This document shows, piece by piece, positions 36,422 to 44,864 of a DNA stretch of 64,000 bases. A model generated the notes under the pieces. It saw only the letters and a list, made by a program, of their open reading frames with translations. It was not told the origin of the DNA and did not search any database. The DNA lies in assembly GCF_003096675.1 (NCBI RefSeq), contig NZ_QEKW01000006.1, positions 186,001-250,000 on the forward strand, read 5' to 3'. Both the position numbers and the translations under genes were made by a program. The first letter of the stretch is position 1. Each line of letters starts with the position of its first letter. The stretch comes from Actinomycetospora cinnamomea (lineage in GTDB: Bacteria > Actinomycetota > Actinomycetes > Mycobacteriales > Pseudonocardiaceae).

Positions 36422-38374
36422 TCAGCCCTTCTGCTCCGCCAGCTGCCGGATGAGCCCGCCGTCGAGGACCATCCGGACCTGACGGTCCGAGAGGCTGTGG
36501 CGCAGCGTGATGTCCTGACCGTCGACCTGCGCGGTGACCTCGGTGCCGTTCTGCAGCTGCTCGTGCAGGCCGGAGAACGACAGCGTCGCCCCCTGGGAGA
36601 TCTTCTCCCGGTCGCCCGCGTCGGTGAACTCGAGCGCGAGGATCCCGAAGTTGGCCAGGTTCTGCCAGTGGATGCGGGCGAACGACTCGGCGATGACGAC
36701 CCGCAGGCCCAGGTAGCGCGGGCAGATCGCGGCGTGCTCGCGGGACGATCCCTGGCCGTAGTTGGCGCCGCCGACGATGGCGTGGCCGGTCGAGTCCTTG
36801 ATCTCCTCGGCGTTCTGCGGGTAGTCCGGGTCGATCCGGGTGAACGCGAACCGCGCGAGCGCCGGGATGTTCGAGCGGTAGGGCAGCGCCTCGGCCCCGG
36901 CCGGCGAGATGTCGTCGGTGGAGATGTCGTCGCCGACCGCGAGCAGCACCGGCACTTCGAAGGAGTCGGGGAACGGGTCGAACTCCGGCAGCCCCGAGAT
37001 GTTCGGGCCCTTCACCAGCTCCTCGTGGCGGGCCTCCTCGGCCGGCGGCGGCTCCTCGAGCATGCCGGGGATCACCGTCGGCTCGGGCAGCCCCAGGTCG
37101 CCCCACTTGAGGTCGAGCTCCTCGGCGAGCACGCGCGGGTCGGTGATCTCGCCGCGCAGCGCGCTCGCCGCCGCAGTCTCCGGCGAGCAGAGCCACACCT
37201 GGTCGTCGGGCCCGCCGCCGGAGCGCCCGGGGAAGTTGCGCGGGAAGGTCCGCAGCGAGTTGGTGCCCGGCGCGGGGGCCTGGCCCATGCCGATGCAGCC
37301 CATGCAGCCGGACTGGTGGATGCGGGCGCCGGCGGCGATGAGCGAGGTCGTACCGCCCCAGCGGGTGAGGTCGGCGAGGATCGGGCGCGAGGTCGGGTTG
37401 ACGTCGAAGCTCACGCCGTGGTGGGTCTGCCGCCCGTCGACGATGTGCGCGGCGATGGCGAAGTCCCGCAGGCCGGGGTTGGCGGACGACCCGATGACCA
37501 CCTGGCCGACCGGGGTCCCGACGACCTCGCTGACCGGGACGACGTTGGCCGGCGACGACGGCTTCGCGATCAACGGCTCGATCTGCGACAGGTCGATCGC
37601 CTCGGTGACGTCGTACTCGGTGCCCTCCTCGGCGACGAGCTCCGTGTAGTCCTCCTCGCGGCCCTCACCGGCGAGGAACCGGCGGACCTCCTCGTCGGCG
37701 GGGAACACCGTGGTCGTCGCGCCGAGCTCGGCGCCCATGTTCGCGATGACGTGGCGGTCCATGGCGGTCAGCGTCGCGAGCCCGGGCCCGTGGTACTCGA
37801 TGATCCGGTTGGTGCCGCCCTTGGTGCCGTGGCGGCGCAGCATCTCGAGGATCACGTCCTTGGCCGAGCACCAGGGCGGCAGCTCGCCGGTGAGCTCGAC
37901 ACCCCAGATCTCGGGCATCTTGATCGACAGCGGCTCGCCGGTGATCGCCAGCGCCACCTCGAGGCCGCCGACGCCGATCGCGAGCATGCCCAGCGAGCCG
38001 CAGGCCGGGGTGTGCGAGTCCGACCCGATCATCGTCTTGCCCGGCTTGCCGAACCGCTGCATGTGCGTCGGGTGTGAGACGCCGTTGCCCGCCTTGGAGT
38101 ACCAGAGCCCGAAGCGCCGGCACGCCGAGCGGAGGTAGGCGTGGTCCTCGGCGTTCTTCTCGTCGGCCTGCAGCAGGTTGTGGTCGACGTACTGCACCGA
38201 CACCTCGGTCCTGGCCCGGTCGAGGTCGAGCGACTCGAGCTCCTGCATCACCAGCGTGCCCGTCGCGTCCTGCGTCAACGTCTGGTCGATGCGCAGGGAG
38301 ATCTCCTGGCCGGGCGTCATCTCCCCGTCGACCAGGTGGGACGCGATGAGCTGGTGGGCGACGCCGTGCGCCAT
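36422..38374 (-). CDS. Aconitate hydratase
   Basis: Interconverts citrate and isocitrate in the TCA cycle using a 4Fe-4S cluster. The 650-residue length and sequence are of the shorter aconitase type rather than the ~930-residue AcnA type. Conserved marks are GSDSHTPACGSLGMLAIGVG in the first third, SGCMGCIGMGQAPAPG with cluster cysteines, and the swivel domain with DDISTDDISPAG and ANYGQGSSREHAA. ATG 38374 is preceded by GGGAGG. It is a housekeeping gene next to the polysaccharide region with a separate transcription signal. Confidence 0.93.
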   Translation of the reverse strand: MAHGVAHQLIASHLVDGEMTPGQEISLRIDQTLTQDATGTLVMQELESLDLDRARTEVSVQYVDHNLLQADEKNAEDHAYLRSACRRFGLWYSKAGNGVSHPTHMQRFGKPGKTMIGSDSHTPACGSLGMLAIGVGGLEVALAITGEPLSIKMPEIWGVELTGELPPWCSAKDVILEMLRRHGTKGGTNRIIEYHGPGLATLTAMDRHVIANMGAELGATTTVFPADEEVRRFLAGEGREEDYTELVAEEGTEYDVTEAIDLSQIEPLIAKPSSPANVVPVSEVVGTPVGQVVIGSSANPGLRDFAIAAHIVDGRQTHHGVSFDVNPTSRPILADLTRWGGTTSLIAAGARIHQSGCMGCIGMGQAPAPGTNSLRTFPRNFPGRSGGGPDDQVWLCSPETAAASALRGEITDPRVLAEELDLKWGDLGLPEPTVIPGMLEEPPPAEEARHEELVKGPNISGLPEFDPFPDSFEVPVLLAVGDDISTDDISPAGAEALPYRSNIPALARFAFTRIDPDYPQNAEEIKDSTGHAIVGGANYGQGSSREHAAICPRYLGLRVVIAESFARIHWQNLANFGILALEFTDAGDREKISQGATLSFSGLHEQLQNGTEVTAQVDGQDITLRHSLSDRQVRMVLDGGLIRQLAEQKG

Positions 38375-38457
38375 GGAGGCCTCCCGGGGTGTCGGGACGA
38401 GCGGTGGTGGCGCGTCGGGTACCCCGTTCACTCCATGATGTTGCACGCCGCCCGCGG

Positions 38458-38718
38458 TCAGCCCGGCTTCGCCGCCGCCTGCGTCACGTACGCCTCCACG
38501 ACCTGACGCGCCTCGTAGATCGTGCGGGCGGAGCCCCACGCGTTCGGGTCGAGGCGGTTGTGCACCCAACCGCCGGGCAGCTGGCGGGTCCCGAGGCTCA
38601 GGTGGCCGACCTCGCGCTGCCAGAGGATCTCGGACTGGAACCCGCGCGGGTCGTCCCAGTGCCAGGAGTAGCCGTAGTCCTCCTGCTCCTCGAAGACCTC
38701 GACACCGTCGATCTCCAT
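38458..38718 (-). CDS. Small hypothetical protein (86 aa)
   Basis: An 86-residue soluble protein beginning MEIDGVEVFEEQEDYGYSWH, rich in Trp, Tyr and acidic residues, with no membrane segment and no recognised domain. ATG 38718 has GGGAGGG upstream, a good Shine-Dalgarno, and the composition is protein-like, so it is probably real. It may be co-transcribed with aconitase, 83 nt downstream. Function unknown. Confidence 0.6.
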   Translation of the reverse strand: MEIDGVEVFEEQEDYGYSWHWDDPRGFQSEILWQREVGHLSLGTRQLPGGWVHNRLDPNAWGSARTIYEARQVVEAYVTQAAAKPG

Positions 38719-38753
38719 GGCACCCTCCCCGTCGAGGACACCCGGTGTGTGTC

Positions 38754-38768
38754 CCGATCTAGGATCGG
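38754..38768. promoter_or_regulatory. Palindrome CCGATC-TAG-GATCGG between divergent small genes
   Basis: A 6-bp perfect inverted repeat with a 3-nt centre, 36 nt before the minus-strand small gene and about 100 nt before the plus-strand gene at 38866. It includes TAGGAT, a possible -10 on the plus strand. Size and symmetry fit a dimeric repressor site. Confidence 0.35.
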
Positions 38769-38865
38769 TAACCGCCGTGGTCCCGATGCGCGGCACTCGG
38801 AGCAATTTCGATGTGGCGCCCGGCGTATTCACCATTCTGCCGGTCGGATCACGTGGAGGAGAATC

Positions 38866-39114
38866 GTGACGGTCTACGTCTCGTTGCCGCAGATCCCGCT
38901 GACCCTGAAGTTCGAGGAGGACCTCGAATCCGTCGTCACGCGGTTCCAGCAGCTCATCACCGACGGCGAGGTGCAGCGCTACGCGTTCACCGACACCCAG
39001 GCCGTGGTCGTGAACTACGGCGTCATCGCGTCCGCGACGTTCTCCGAGGGTCCGCGCACGTTGGAGGTGTCCGAGCTCAATCGCGGTCTCTCGGCGCGCC
39101 TCGACGACGCCTGA
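38866..39114 (+). CDS. Small hypothetical protein (82 aa)
   Basis: An 82-residue soluble protein starting at GTG 38866 with GGAGGA about 6 nt upstream. It has alternating beta/alpha character (TVYVSLPQIPLTLKFEEDL, then VVNYGVIASATFSEG) and no membrane segment or recognised family. The strong ribosome site and amino-acid composition support a real gene. Function unknown; divergent from the 86-residue gene. Confidence 0.6.
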   Translation: MTVYVSLPQIPLTLKFEEDLESVVTRFQQLITDGEVQRYAFTDTQAVVVNYGVIASATFSEGPRTLEVSELNRGLSARLDDA

Positions 39115-39222
39115 GCGCGACTGCGCCGTCCGGCGCATCGGCGTCTCCTGTTGCGCGGAATCTGCCTCCGCAAGACCCGGTCCGACGTGACGGACACGAT
39201 CACGACGGTTACGGTGCGGAGC

Positions 39223-39375
39223 ATGCAACGTGTGGTAGGGCTTCTCGTCCTGGCCCTCGTGCTGTTCTGGATCATCAGCTCGCCCGAGACGGCGGCGGCC
39301 ACGGTCACCGCCATCCTCGCGATCCTGGTGGGCTTCGCCGCCGCGATCGTCGACTTCTTCCAGGCCCTCGTCTGA
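39223..39375 (+). CDS. Very small membrane protein (50 aa)
   Basis: A 50-residue product, MQRVVGLLVLALVLFWIISS followed by a second hydrophobic stretch (VTAILAILVGFAAAIVDFFQ): two membrane helices and almost nothing else. ATG 39223 is chosen, with GTG 39214 possible. No family recognised; it lies 80 nt upstream of the DUF2267 gene on the same strand. Confidence 0.5.
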   Translation: MQRVVGLLVLALVLFWIISSPETAAATVTAILAILVGFAAAIVDFFQALV

Positions 39376-39455
39376 CGGGTCGGTCGATCGCGACGTGTGA
39401 ACGGCGCCGGAGCGCGGGCACCCGGGCGGCCAGGACACGACGCGAGAGGAGAACG

Positions 39456-39851
39456 ATGCAGGAGCACGAGTTCGTCTCGGCGGTCAAGGAGAGCCTCGGG
39501 CTGCCGGACAACCGGAGCGCCGAGCGGGCCATCAAGGCCACCCTGACCGTCCTCGGCCAGCGGCTCGAGGGTGGCGAGGCCAAGGATCTGGCCTCGCAAC
39601 TGCCCGGGAGCCTCGCCGACGCGCTGCCGAACGAGGGTGGCGGCGAGCGGTTCGGCGTCGACACCTTCTACGAGCGCATCGCCGAGCAGGAGGGCGAGGG
39701 CGTCACGGTGGCCCAGGCGCGCCAGCACGCCCGGTCCATCGCCAAGGGTCTCGAGACGGCCCTGACCGACGGTGAATGGCAGAACTTCACCAGCCAGCTC
39801 CCCCAGGACTACCAGGACTTCCTCGGCACCGAGCCCGTGGAGAAGCACTAG
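39456..39851 (+). CDS. DUF2267 protein
   Basis: A 131-residue protein of the DUF2267 family: MQEHEFVSAVKESLGLPDNRSAERAIKATLTVLGQRL and later the second repeat-like helix pair, LPGSLADALP and LPQDYQDFL (two copies of the same LPxxxxxxL pattern). Function unknown; such proteins are often stress-related small cytoplasmic proteins. ATG 39456 has AGAGGAG upstream. The stop codon TAG overlaps that of the convergent rmlA in the palindrome CTAG (39848-39851). Confidence 0.85.
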   Translation: MQEHEFVSAVKESLGLPDNRSAERAIKATLTVLGQRLEGGEAKDLASQLPGSLADALPNEGGGERFGVDTFYERIAEQEGEGVTVAQARQHARSIAKGLETALTDGEWQNFTSQLPQDYQDFLGTEPVEKH

Positions 39852-40750
39852 CCCCCGCCGGCTCCGGCCCGGCGGGCTCGTCGGGCGATGTCCATGACGT
39901 ACTCGCCGTAGCCGGAGCTGGCCTGGCGCTCGCCGAGCACGTGGGCCTGGTCCGGGGTGATCCAGCCCTGGCGCAGGGCGATCTCCTCGAGGCAGGCGAA
40001 GCGCACGCCCTGGCGGTGCTCGAGGACCTGGACGTACTGGCTGGCCTCGATGAGCGATTCGTGCGTACCCGTGTCGAGCCAGGCGAACCCCCGGCCGAGG
40101 TCGATCAGGCGCGCGTCGCCGCGGGCGACGTAGGCCTGGTTGACGTCGGTGATCTCCAGCTCGCCGCGTGAAGACGGGGTCAGGGCGCGGGCGATGTCGA
40201 GCACGTCGTTGTCGTAGAAGTACAGCCCCGTGATCGCCCGGTTCGACCTCGGGTGGGCCGGCTTCTCCTCGACCGAGAGCAGCCGGCCGGTCTCGTCGGC
40301 CTCCCCGACCCCGTACCGGCCGGGGTCGCGCACGGGATAGCCGAACAGCACGCAGCCCTTCTCGCGCTCCAGGCGCATGACCTGCTCGGCGAGGATGGTG
40401 GCGAAGCCCTGGCCGTGGAAGATGTTGTCCCCGAGCACGAGCGCGGCGGTGTCATCGCCGACGTGCTCGGCGCCGATGAGGAACGCCTCGGCCAGCCCGT
40501 TGGGGGCCTCCTGCTCGGCGTAGGAGAAGTTCACCCCGAGGTCGGACCCGTCGCCGAGCAGCCGCCGGAACGCGGGCAGGTCGACCGGGGTGGAGATGAC
40601 CAGGATGTCGCGGACACCGGCGAGCATCAGCACCGAGATCGGGTAGTAGATCATCGGCTTGTCGTAGACCGGCAGCAGCTGCTTGGACACCGCCCGCGTC
40701 ACCGGGTGCAGCCGCGTGCCCGACCCACCGGCCAGCACGATCCCCTTCAC
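39848..40750 (-). CDS. rmlA: Glucose-1-phosphate thymidylyltransferase
   Basis: Makes dTDP-glucose from dTTP and glucose-1-phosphate, the first step of dTDP-rhamnose synthesis. The 300-residue protein has the nucleotide-binding signature LAGGSGTRLHPVT at residues 6-18, SKQLLPVYDKPMIYYP, and LGDNIFHGQG with the metal-binding Asp. The GTG start at 40750 overlaps the rmlB stop by GTGA, so rmlB-rmlA is a coupled pair. Rhamnose is needed for the linker between peptidoglycan and galactan. Confidence 0.94.
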   Translation of the reverse strand: MKGIVLAGGSGTRLHPVTRAVSKQLLPVYDKPMIYYPISVLMLAGVRDILVISTPVDLPAFRRLLGDGSDLGVNFSYAEQEAPNGLAEAFLIGAEHVGDDTAALVLGDNIFHGQGFATILAEQVMRLEREKGCVLFGYPVRDPGRYGVGEADETGRLLSVEEKPAHPRSNRAITGLYFYDNDVLDIARALTPSSRGELEITDVNQAYVARGDARLIDLGRGFAWLDTGTHESLIEASQYVQVLEHRQGVRFACLEEIALRQGWITPDQAHVLGERQASSGYGEYVMDIARRARRAGAGGG

Positions 40751-41754
40751 GGGCCCGACCAGCCCGCGCCCTCGACCACCGGTGAGCGGCCGAGCAGCGG
40801 GCGCCACCACGCCTCGTTGTCGCGGTACCAGTCGACGGTGGCCGCGATCCCGGAGTCCCAGCCGACCTGCGGGGCCCACCCCAGCTCGGCGCGAAGCTTG
40901 GAGCTGTCGAGCAGGTAGCGCCGGTCGTGGCTGGGCCGGTCGGGCACGATCGTCTTCAGGTCCGGACCCAGCCCCAGGGTGTCGAGGATCGTGTCGGCGA
41001 CGCCCTCGATGTCGACCTCGTGGCCGGACCCGACGTTGTAGGTCTCGCCCACCCGGCCATGGTGGACCACCGCGTCGATCGCCCGGGCGTGGTCGTCGAC
41101 GTGCAGCCACTCCCGACGGTTCTTCGTCGAGGCGTACAGCGGCAGCGGCTCCCCCGCGAGCGCGCGGGTGGTGAACAGCGGGATCACCTTCTCCGGGAAC
41201 TGGAAGGGCCCGTAGTTGTTCGCGCAGGTGGTGATCGTGACCGGGACGTCGTAGGTCAGCCCGTAGGCGCGCACCACGTGATCGCCGCCGGCCTTCGCCG
41301 CGTTGTACGGCGTCCGCGGACGGTACGGCGAGTCCTCGGTGAACGCAGCGTCGACATCGAGCGGGAGGTCGCCGTAGACCTCGCAGGTCGAGACGTGGTG
41401 GAACCGCGACACCCCGACCCGTCGCACCGCCTCCAGCAGCCCCTGGGTGCCCATCACGTTGGTGGCGAAGAAGTCGCTCGGCCGCAGGATCGCCAGCGAG
41501 TTGTGCGACTCCGCGGCGAAGTTCACCACCACGTCCACCCCGTGGCTGCGCAGCAGGTGCTCCACCAGTTCGGTGTTCGCGATCGAGCCGTGCACGAACG
41601 TCACGCCGTCGAGGCCCTCGACGTTGCCCCGCACCCCCGCGTAGGTCAGCGCGTCCAGCGCCACCACCCGGTCGGTCGGGTGCGCCGCGCGCCAGTACCG
41701 CACGACGTTCGACCCGATGAACCCCGCCGCGCCCGTCACCAGAACCGTACTCAT
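40747..41754 (-). CDS. rmlB: dTDP-glucose 4,6-dehydratase
   Basis: Second step of dTDP-rhamnose synthesis. The 335-residue short-chain dehydrogenase-like protein has the NAD motif GAAGFIGSN at residues 8-16, HHVSTCEVYGDL with the catalytic acidic pair region, and YNAAK with the catalytic Tyr and Lys. ATG 41754 is used because the NAD motif follows directly. It is divergent from rmlC across 74 bp that must contain both promoters. Confidence 0.94.
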   Translation of the reverse strand: MSTVLVTGAAGFIGSNVVRYWRAAHPTDRVVALDALTYAGVRGNVEGLDGVTFVHGSIANTELVEHLLRSHGVDVVVNFAAESHNSLAILRPSDFFATNVMGTQGLLEAVRRVGVSRFHHVSTCEVYGDLPLDVDAAFTEDSPYRPRTPYNAAKAGGDHVVRAYGLTYDVPVTITTCANNYGPFQFPEKVIPLFTTRALAGEPLPLYASTKNRREWLHVDDHARAIDAVVHHGRVGETYNVGSGHEVDIEGVADTILDTLGLGPDLKTIVPDRPSHDRRYLLDSSKLRAELGWAPQVGWDSGIAATVDWYRDNEAWWRPLLGRSPVVEGAGWSGP

Positions 41755-41814
41755 CGTCTCCCTCGGCTGGTCCCCCTCGGCAGGGCGTGCCGACGATCCT
41801 CCCACGCACGTCCC

Positions 41815-41820
41815 TAGGCT
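41815..41820 (+). promoter_or_regulatory. -10 element, leaderless promoter of rmlC
   Basis: TAGGCT (TANNNT) lies 8 nt before the GTG at 41829. This leaderless spacing supports that GTG as start rather than GTG 41787, where the extra residues do not resemble RmlC. Confidence 0.5.
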
Positions 41821-41828
41821 CCGGCGGT

Positions 41829-42437
41829 GTGGAGACCGAGGAGCTCGCCGTGCCCGGCGCCTGGAGGTTCACCCCACCGGTCTTCCCCGACGCCCGTGGC
41901 CTGTTCGCCGCGCCCTTCCAGGGCGAGCACTTCCGGGCCGCCGTGGGGCACCCGCTGGAGCTGGCCCAGGCCAACACCAGCGTCTCGCGCCGCGGCGTGC
42001 TGCGGGGGATCCACTACGCCGACGTGCCGCCGGGGCAGGCGAAGTACGTCCACTGCGTGGCCGGCTCGGTCCTGGACGTCGTGGTCGACCTGCGGACCGG
42101 CTCACCGACGTTCGGCCGGTGGGAGGCCGTGCGCCTCGACCCCGCGACGATGACCGCGGTCTACCTCTCCGAAGGCCTCGGCCACGCGTTCCTCGCGCTC
42201 GAGGACGGCACCGTGACCAGCTACCTCTGCTCCACGCCCTACGACCCGGCCGCCGAGCACGGTGTCGACCCGCTCGACCCCGCCCTCGGGCTGCCGTGGG
42301 AGCGGTACGTGGCGGCGGGGGACCTCGTCCTGTCCGGGAAGGACCGCGAGGCACCGACCCTCGTCGAGGCCCGCGAGGCCGGGATGCTCCCGACCATCGA
42401 GGCGTGCCGCGCCCGGCGGGCCGAGCTCGGGGGCTGA
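41829..42437 (+). CDS. rmlC: dTDP-4-dehydrorhamnose 3,5-epimerase
   Basis: Third step of dTDP-rhamnose synthesis. The 202-residue cupin has FPDARGLFAAPFQ, the NTSVSRRGVLRGIHY block whose His and Arg belong to the active site, and VYLSEGLGHAFLALED. GTG 41829 follows a leaderless -10. The rmlD reductase is not in this window. It ends 7 nt before the convergent Asp23 gene of the gas vesicle cluster. Confidence 0.93.
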   Translation: METEELAVPGAWRFTPPVFPDARGLFAAPFQGEHFRAAVGHPLELAQANTSVSRRGVLRGIHYADVPPGQAKYVHCVAGSVLDVVVDLRTGSPTFGRWEAVRLDPATMTAVYLSEGLGHAFLALEDGTVTSYLCSTPYDPAAEHGVDPLDPALGLPWERYVAAGDLVLSGKDREAPTLVEAREAGMLPTIEACRARRAELGG

Positions 42438-42444
42438 CCCGCCG

Positions 42445-42933
42445 TCACAGGCTCGCGGGCGGCGGGGGCGGCGCCGCGCCGCCGTCGGCGTCGGTGTCGG
42501 CGCCCGGCAGGTGCACGTCGGTGATGACGATGTTGAGCTCGACGACGGTCACACCGGCGATCTCCTCGACGGCCTTGGGCACGTGGCGGCGCAGCGCGCG
42601 GACCAGCTCCCGCGCCCCGACCCCGTACTCGATCTCCACGTCCAGGCCGATGCGGGCCTGCTGGTCGGCGAGCTCGACACGCACACCCGCGGTGTTCTCG
42701 GTGTTGCCCGTCAGCGTCTGGCGGACCGCGCCCACGGCCCGCGACGCGCTGCCCCCGAGGGCCACCACACCGGGGATCTCGCGGGCCGCGTAGGCCGTCA
42801 CCTTCTGCACGACCGACGGCAGGACCTCGGTGGTGCCCTCGACGGTGGTCGGGTCGCCGGCGGCCCCGCTGACGGAGGTGGCGGTCGGCGTGGGGCTGGA
42901 GGGCGTGCTGCTCGGACGCTGAGCGCTGGTCAT
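42445..42933 (-). CDS. Asp23/Gls24-family protein at the end of the gas vesicle cluster
   Basis: A 162-residue protein with a disordered Ser/Thr/Pro-rich N-terminus, then an Asp23/Gls24 domain (VVQKVTAYAAREIPGVVALGG, with RIGLDVEIEYGV and VTVVELNIVITDVHLP), and a Pro-rich tail. Asp23 proteins associate with membranes or envelope stress; the role here is unknown. It lies 52 nt downstream of gvpK on the same strand, so it probably belongs to the gas vesicle operon, and it converges with rmlC. Confidence 0.82.
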   Translation of the reverse strand: MTSAQRPSSTPSSPTPTATSVSGAAGDPTTVEGTTEVLPSVVQKVTAYAAREIPGVVALGGSASRAVGAVRQTLTGNTENTAGVRVELADQQARIGLDVEIEYGVGARELVRALRRHVPKAVEEIAGVTVVELNIVITDVHLPGADTDADGGAAPPPPPASL

Positions 42934-42985
42934 GGACCCCGAGTACCCCGCGGCACCGGAGGGGAGTCCGCCCGATCGGCGCTGC

Positions 42986-43282
42986 TCAGCGCTCGCGCGG
43001 CAGCAGCGGGCCGAGCGGCCCGAGATCCAGGTTGAGGTCGGCCGGCGTCAGCCCGAACTGCTCGGTGAGCTCGTCCATCGCCTCGGCCAGCAGCATCAGC
43101 GACGTGCCGAGGTCCTCCTCCTCCTGCTCGGTGAGGTCGCCCTGCTCGACGCGCCGGATCGCCTGGCGCTCCATGAGCTGTCGCAGCAGCTCGACGATCG
43201 TGAGCACCAGCTTCATGAGGTCGCGCCGGACCTCGTCCTTGTCGATCTCGATGCGCGGACCGGTGGACGGGCGCTCAGCCAT
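42986..43282 (-). CDS. gvpK: Gas vesicle protein GvpK
   Basis: A 98-residue accessory gas vesicle protein. The GvpK core is RIEIDKDEVRRDLMKLVLTI, LLRQLMERQAIRRVEQGDL and EELGTSLM-like LGTSLMLLAEAMDELTEQFG. GvpK is conserved in gas vesicle clusters and needed for vesicle formation. ATG 43282 overlaps the gvpS end by 8 nt. Confidence 0.9.
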   Translation of the reverse strand: MAERPSTGPRIEIDKDEVRRDLMKLVLTIVELLRQLMERQAIRRVEQGDLTEQEEEDLGTSLMLLAEAMDELTEQFGLTPADLNLDLGPLGPLLPRER

Positions 43283-43541
43283 CGCCGGCCTCCAGCTCCC
43301 GGTCGGCGCGCTCGGCCCGCGCCGCGAGCGTGCCCGGCCGCTCGACGGGTGCGATCGACGTGATGAGGGCACGCAGCGAGATCCGGACGAGGTCGACGCC
43401 GGCGAGCGAGATCGTCAGGTCCCCCACCAGCACGACCCCGCCCGCGAGGAGGCGGTCGAGCAGGTCGACGAGCGCGACCTCCTCGTCCCCGAACAGCGAG
43501 GTCGAGCGGGGCGTCAGCTCGAAGGACTCCGGCTCGCTCAC
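43275..43541 (-). CDS. gvpS: GvpS-like protein (GvpA/GvpJ superfamily)
   Basis: An 88-residue protein with the GvpA-type core in degenerate form: VALVDLLDRLLAGGVVLVGDL and TISLAGVDLVRISLRALI match the alpha-beta-beta-alpha fold of the structural proteins. Position between gvpL and gvpK corresponds to gvpS in streptomycete clusters. GTG 43541 overlaps the gvpL stop by GTGA. It is likely a minor structural or nucleating component. Confidence 0.82.
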   Translation of the reverse strand: MSEPESFELTPRSTSLFGDEEVALVDLLDRLLAGGVVLVGDLTISLAGVDLVRISLRALITSIAPVERPGTLAARAERADRELEAGDG

Positions 43542-44293
43542 GGGTCGGCCTGGGCGAACGAGTAGGGCACCCACGGCCCGGTGACCTCGACGCGGATGCG
43601 GGGGTGCTCGGCCAGGGAGCCGACCAGGGCCGCGAGCTCGCCGGCGCGCTCGACGGGCACGAGGTAGGCACGGTTGAGGACCATCGGCTCCGAGGTGCCC
43701 GAGAGCGTCGCGTCCTGCAGACGGTGGCTGCGCGAGGCCGCCGCCAACTCGGTCACGGCGGTGTCGACCTGCTCGGCGGCCTCGCGGGCCTCGTCGAGCG
43801 CGCTGTCGCCCTCACGCAGCGCCTGGCGGCGACGACGCAGGTACTCGGCGCCCGAGGCCGCCCGCTCCGTCGTCGCGGTGCTGCTCCGGCCGCCCTTGCG
43901 CGCGTAGACCTTGAGGCCGAACTCGGCGCGTCCGGCGAGCCGGTCGAGCACGGCGTCGAACGTCGCGCGGCCCTCGTCGAGGACGGCGCGCACCCGGTCG
44001 TCGTCGAAGTAGACCGTGGCCAGCGCCAGCGGCGCGACGAGGTGGTCGCGACCCAGGGTGTCGACCACGTGGTGGTGCGCCCGCGCGGTGGCCGCGAGCC
44101 ATTCGAGGTCCTCGAGACGTTCCTCCAGGGCCCGCTCCTCGAACTCGGCGCGGTCGGCGTCGCTGACCACCGCGCCCAGCCGGCCGACCGCCACCACGCG
44201 CACCGGCCGGCCGCCCACCCCGCCGAGCCCGCGCACGACGGCAGGGTCGACGTCGCGCGCGATCGCGTAGACGTACGTCAGCGTGTCGCTCAC
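43538..44293 (-). CDS. gvpL: Gas vesicle protein GvpL (GvpL/GvpF family)
   Basis: A 251-residue GvpL/F protein: TYVYAIARDVD at the N-terminus, VAVGRLGAVVSDADRAEF, and a C-terminal LNRAYLVPVERAGELAALVGSL with WVPYSFAQ, the usual GvpF/L ending. Members bind GvpA and assist assembly from the cytoplasm. GTG 44293 overlaps the gvpJ stop by GTGA. A second family member, gvpF, lies at 46085. Confidence 0.9.
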   Translation of the reverse strand: MSDTLTYVYAIARDVDPAVVRGLGGVGGRPVRVVAVGRLGAVVSDADRAEFEERALEERLEDLEWLAATARAHHHVVDTLGRDHLVAPLALATVYFDDDRVRAVLDEGRATFDAVLDRLAGRAEFGLKVYARKGGRSSTATTERAASGAEYLRRRRQALREGDSALDEAREAAEQVDTAVTELAAASRSHRLQDATLSGTSEPMVLNRAYLVPVERAGELAALVGSLAEHPRIRVEVTGPWVPYSFAQADP

Positions 44294-44832
44294 CCGCTCG
44301 TCCTCCGCTTCCGCCGCGGCTTGACGGGCTCCGGCTCGGGCTCGGGCTCGTCCTCCTCGACGTCCTCCTCGACCCGGTCGTCGAGGTCGTCCCCGCCGGC
44401 CTCGTCCTCGTCCTCGAGCTCGTCCGCCGCGTCGGCATCGGCCGACCCCTCGCCGTCCCGACCGCGCTCGAGGGCCGCACGGCCGTCGCCGCCCTCCAGC
44501 GCCTCGAGCCGCTCGCGCAGGCGGCGGTTCTCCTCCTCGAGCTCGGCGTGCCCGGAGGAGAGCGTGGGGTCGCGCTCCCACCAGTCGATGCCCATCTCCT
44601 TGGCCCGGTCGACCGAGGCCACGACCAGCCGCAACTTGATGGTCAGCAGCTCGATGTCGAGCAGGTTGACCTGGATGTCCCCCGCGATCACGATCCCCTT
44701 GTCGAGGACCCGCTCGAGGATGTCGGCGAGGTTCGTGCCGTCGCCACCGCCGCCGCTCCGGGCCGGCTGGCGACCGCCGGCCTGGTTGGGGGCGGGTGGC
44801 ATCTGCCCGGTCCAGCGCACCGGGTCGCTCAT
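44290..44832 (-). CDS. gvpJ: GvpJ-type gas vesicle protein with charged tail
   Basis: A 180-residue member of the GvpA superfamily. The core, LADILERVLDKGIVIAGDIQV with LLDIELLTIKLRLVVASVDRA, occupies residues 34-80. It is followed by a helical ELEEENRRLRERLEALEGG segment (coiled-coil-like), a long Asp/Glu-rich disordered stretch and a basic end (KPRRKRRTSG). GvpJ is a minor tip component or nucleation factor in other systems. ATG 44832 has GAGAGGG upstream. The acidic-then-basic tail is much longer than in a usual GvpJ. Confidence 0.85.
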   Translation of the reverse strand: MSDPVRWTGQMPPAPNQAGGRQPARSGGGGDGTNLADILERVLDKGIVIAGDIQVNLLDIELLTIKLRLVVASVDRAKEMGIDWWERDPTLSSGHAELEEENRRLRERLEALEGGDGRAALERGRDGEGSADADAADELEDEDEAGGDDLDDRVEEDVEEDEPEPEPEPVKPRRKRRTSG

Positions 44833-44864
44833 GGTGTGTCCCTCTCGTGTGGTCCCCCCGACCG

